From Bacteroidetes bacterium MedPE-SWsnd-G2 (GTDB lineage: Bacteria > Bacteroidota > Bacteroidia > Flavobacteriales > Flavobacteriaceae): a stretch of DNA of 64,000 nucleotides. A program made the position numbers and the translations under genes. The stretch spans positions 416,120 through 480,119 of the forward strand of contig MPDE01000001.1 of the NCBI GenBank assembly GCA_001874335.1, in the 5' to 3' direction. The first letter of the stretch is position 1, and every line of letters starts with the position of its first letter. Positions 61,608 to 64,000 of this stretch are shown here, one piece after another. The notes under the pieces are model-generated. The model was given only the letters and a program-made list of their open reading frames with translations, was not told where the DNA came from and ran no database searches.

Positions 61608-63800
61608 TTATTCTGGTTTTCCTAATAGTGAAAAGTCTAAATGTTTTTTAGCTAAATCTGTTTCTTTAACCTTAACCACAACTTGTTCACCAAGTTGGTA
61701 TATGTTTTTAGTTTCACGACCTACAAGTGCATATTGCGTTTCATCAAACTCATAATAATCATCTTTGATATCACGAATTCTCACCATTCCTTCGCATTTG
61801 TTAGAAATTATTTCGACATAAATTCCCCAGTCTGTTACTCCTGAAATCACACCAACAAAGGCTTCATCACGATGATCTTGCATAAACTTAATTTGCATAT
61901 ACTTGATACTATCTCGTTCTGCCTTGGTTGCTAAATATTCCATATTACTGGAATGTTTACAACGTTCTTCAAAAATTTCTTCATTAACGCTTTTTCCGCC
62001 ATCTAAATAGTGTTGAAGTAATCTATGTGCCATTACATCGGGATAACGTCTTATAGGCGATGTAAAGTGGCTATAGTAATCGAATGCTAAACCATAGTGA
62101 CCAATATTATTTGTAGTATACTCTGCTTTACTCATACTTCTTATAGCAAGGGTATCTACTAAATTTTGCTCTTTTTTTCCGTTAACCTCTTTTAAAAGAT
62201 TGTTTAAAGACTGAGACACAGTTTTACGATCTTGGAAATTTAATTTATATCCAAATTTTGCAACAATACCTTGAAGCGCAGCTAATTTACTATCGTCTGG
62301 TTCGTCGTGAACTCTATAGATAAAGGTCTTTTTAGGTTCTTGTTTACCTATAAACTCAGCTACTTTTTTGTTAGCAAGAAGCATAAATTCTTCAATTAAT
62401 TTATTAGCATCTTTACTGGTTTTAAAGAACACACCAACAGGATTATTTGTTTCATCCAAATTGAATTTCACTTCTACTTTATCAAATGAAATAGCACCAG
62501 TACTCATACGTTTACTACGCATTAGTTTTGCTAAGTCATCCATTTTTAAAACAGCCTCTTTTATTTTAGAATCAGCCTCATAACTTTTTCCAGTTAAGGA
62601 CACCTCTTCCGGAATTACCGCCGATTTAGTTTCGATTATAGATTGCGCTTCTTCATAAGCAAACCTGGCATCACTGTAAGTTACTGTACGTCCAAACCAT
62701 TGATTTTTGATTTCAGTTTTATCATTCATTTCAAATACCGCAGAAAAGGTATATTTCTCTTCATGTGGTCGTAATGAACAGGCCCCATTAGATAAAATTT
62801 CTGGTAACATAGGTACTACCCTATCAACCAGATACACCGATGTTGCACGTTCATAGGCCTCGTCATCTAAAACGGTACCTTCTTGTAAATAGTGAGATAC
62901 ATCGGCAATGTGAATACCAATTTCATAATTGCCATTATCTAATACTTGAAACGATAATGCATCATCAAAATCTTTAGCATCTTTTGGATCAATTGTAAAG
63001 GTCAAAACATCTCTCATGTCACGACGCTTTGAAATTTCTTCAGGTGTAATGGATGTATCTATTTCATTGGCAAAATTTTCCACGTCATAAGGAAACTCAT
63101 AAGGCAAACCGTATTCTGCTAAAATGGAATGAATTTCAGTATTATGTTCTCCAGGTTTCCCTAAAACTTTAAGTACTTTACCATAAGGTGAATCGGCTTT
63201 TTCTGGCCAATCTTCCAACCTTACTAATACTTTATCTCCATCTTCAGCCTTGTTAATTTTATTAATTGGCACAAAAATATCCTTATACATCTTGTTGCTA
63301 TCTGCAACAACAAAGGCAAAATTCTTTTTTTCATGAATTTGAATCACACCTACATATTCGCTTCGGTCACGCCTAATAATAAATGTAATTTCACCTTCCA
63401 TACGGCCTCGCTTTTTACGTTTATACACGTAAAATTCAACTTCATCTCCGTTTAAGGCTTTATTAATATTGTTTGATGCTATATAAACATCGTCTTCAAA
63501 TTCGTCTGAGATTATAAAACCTGATCCTTTACCCGATAAATCTAAGATACCCGTATGATAATCGGTTGTAATAAGGGCTTTAAACTTTCCTCTATCAACC
63601 TCTTCTATTTCTTTATTAGCTTTTAATTGCTGAAGTTTCTTTATGATTTGATTTCTACTACTGGCGTCAGTTGTACCTATGATTGCCGCAATTTGTTTGT
63701 AATTGAATGTCTTATTACGGTCTTTTTTTAAAATACTAAGTATAGTATTTGATAAGTTGGAAATACTTTTAGACGATTTCCTTTTTTTCTTTCTTGTCAT
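61608..63800 (-). CDS. rnr: Ribonuclease R
   Basis: 730 residues: a basic N-terminal winged helix (1-75), cold-shock domains (about 80-215), the RNB catalytic domain with DPKDAKDFDDA (271-281, acidic residues Asp271, 277, 279 and 280), and a C-terminal S1 domain (about 640-725). This 3'-5' exoribonuclease degrades structured RNA. It lacks the long basic tail of the E. coli enzyme (813 residues). Confidence 0.96.
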   Translation of the reverse strand: MTRKKKRKSSKSISNLSNTILSILKKDRNKTFNYKQIAAIIGTTDASSRNQIIKKLQQLKANKEIEEVDRGKFKALITTDYHTGILDLSGKGSGFIISDEFEDDVYIASNNINKALNGDEVEFYVYKRKKRGRMEGEITFIIRRDRSEYVGVIQIHEKKNFAFVVADSNKMYKDIFVPINKINKAEDGDKVLVRLEDWPEKADSPYGKVLKVLGKPGEHNTEIHSILAEYGLPYEFPYDVENFANEIDTSITPEEISKRRDMRDVLTFTIDPKDAKDFDDALSFQVLDNGNYEIGIHIADVSHYLQEGTVLDDEAYERATSVYLVDRVVPMLPEILSNGACSLRPHEEKYTFSAVFEMNDKTEIKNQWFGRTVTYSDARFAYEEAQSIIETKSAVIPEEVSLTGKSYEADSKIKEAVLKMDDLAKLMRSKRMSTGAISFDKVEVKFNLDETNNPVGVFFKTSKDANKLIEEFMLLANKKVAEFIGKQEPKKTFIYRVHDEPDDSKLAALQGIVAKFGYKLNFQDRKTVSQSLNNLLKEVNGKKEQNLVDTLAIRSMSKAEYTTNNIGHYGLAFDYYSHFTSPIRRYPDVMAHRLLQHYLDGGKSVNEEIFEERCKHSSNMEYLATKAERDSIKYMQIKFMQDHRDEAFVGVISGVTDWGIYVEIISNKCEGMVRIRDIKDDYYEFDETQYALVGRETKNIYQLGEQVVVKVKETDLAKKHLDFSLLGKPE

Positions 63801-63885
63801 TTATTGTAATATAATATTCCTTAAAGTTAAGGAATCTTTTAAGTTTAAAACTTAATCGTATAGTGAAGAAGGTATTAAGTTTACA

Positions 63886-63893
63886 CAAAACTA
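63886..63893 (-). promoter_or_regulatory. -7 box of rnr
   Basis: Minus-strand TAGTTTTG matches TAnnTTTG, about 85 nt before the rnr ATG. The leader holds a near-perfect inverted repeat TTAAGTTTaAAACTTAA (63838-63854). The remaining bases to 64000 show no gene. Confidence 0.3.
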
Positions 63894-64000
63894 CGTTTTA
63901 AATATTAAAGTAATGTTTAATTAAGTTTAAATAATCAAGATCTTATTTTTTCTATCCTTTCAATTGAAACCAATAAACTCATAGAATTCTAACTTGTCAC

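Noticed and set aside
1..64000. CRISPR arrays, insertion sequences, prophage, integrases
   Set aside because: No regularly spaced repeats, transposase motifs or phage genes were seen anywhere in the window.

Overview
The window is a 64 kb piece of an AT-rich chromosome from a member of the Flavobacteriaceae (phylum Bacteroidota), probably marine. The support is gene content: an SprE/PorW-type gliding and type IX secretion lipoprotein, an F-ATPase operon without atpD/atpC, families I know mainly from flavobacteria (DUF4292, DUF4254, DUF4837, DUF4175, DUF5687, DUF6168, DUF6341, DUF6427, DUF6909), many lipoproteins, and promoters of the Bacteroidetes type (TTG, 18-21 nt, TAnnTTTG). I see no insertion sequence, prophage, CRISPR array or obvious pseudogene. 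Genes are densely packed, and no gene-free stretch exceeds about 255 bases.

Layout. 1-4937 (minus): flippase, dut, nucleotidyltransferase, TPR protein and a DUF4292 lipoprotein cut by the window edge. 5007-5471: small lipoprotein. 5587-10566 (minus): atpB-E-F-H-A-G, with strong hairpins just after atpE and atpA. 10683-14255 (minus): sprE, a bactofilin, AtpZ-like and DUF6168 genes, the last three overlapping or nearly abutting. 14362-17694 (minus): PadR regulator, membrane protein and an ABC exporter pair. 17807-23890: PaaE-like oxidoreductase, a candidate intergenic small RNA (about 18950-19027), GT9 plus DUF4254, upp, DUF6427, DUF6341 and purD. 24011-35594 (minus): a tight exopolysaccharide locus with UDP-xylose synthase, three glycosyl or acyl transferases, a sulfotransferase, Wzx, two polymerase/ligase-like proteins, a Wzz-like protein and a priming glycosylphosphotransferase. 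35604-39689 (minus): DUF6909, GH3-like and M23 genes. 39807-45760: tatA, DUF4837, a LysM lytic transglycosylase, pgk, holB and an OmpH-like lipoprotein. 45969-52657 (minus): methyltransferase, mnmG, ybeY and DUF4175. 52812-57161 (plus): alkB, gltX, an SPFH protein and a small secreted protein. 57197-63800: glnS with a C-terminal extension, a zinc-ribbon gene and folB, tRNA-Cys, a LysE-type transporter, a head-GIN protein and rnr.

The most notable non-coding signal is a set of parS-like centromere sites. An exact 16-bp match to the ParB site (TGTTCCACGTGAAACA) lies 3 bp upstream of the mnmG start. A near-perfect copy lies 8 bp after the mnmG stop. Two weaker copies lie inside genes at 35828 and 41751. 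This suggests that the window belongs to the ParB-loading region near the replication origin.

Functionally the window is mostly housekeeping (ATP synthesis, tRNA charging and modification, nucleotide metabolism, envelope maintenance). The main accessory block is the locus for a probably sulfated, xylose-containing polysaccharide.
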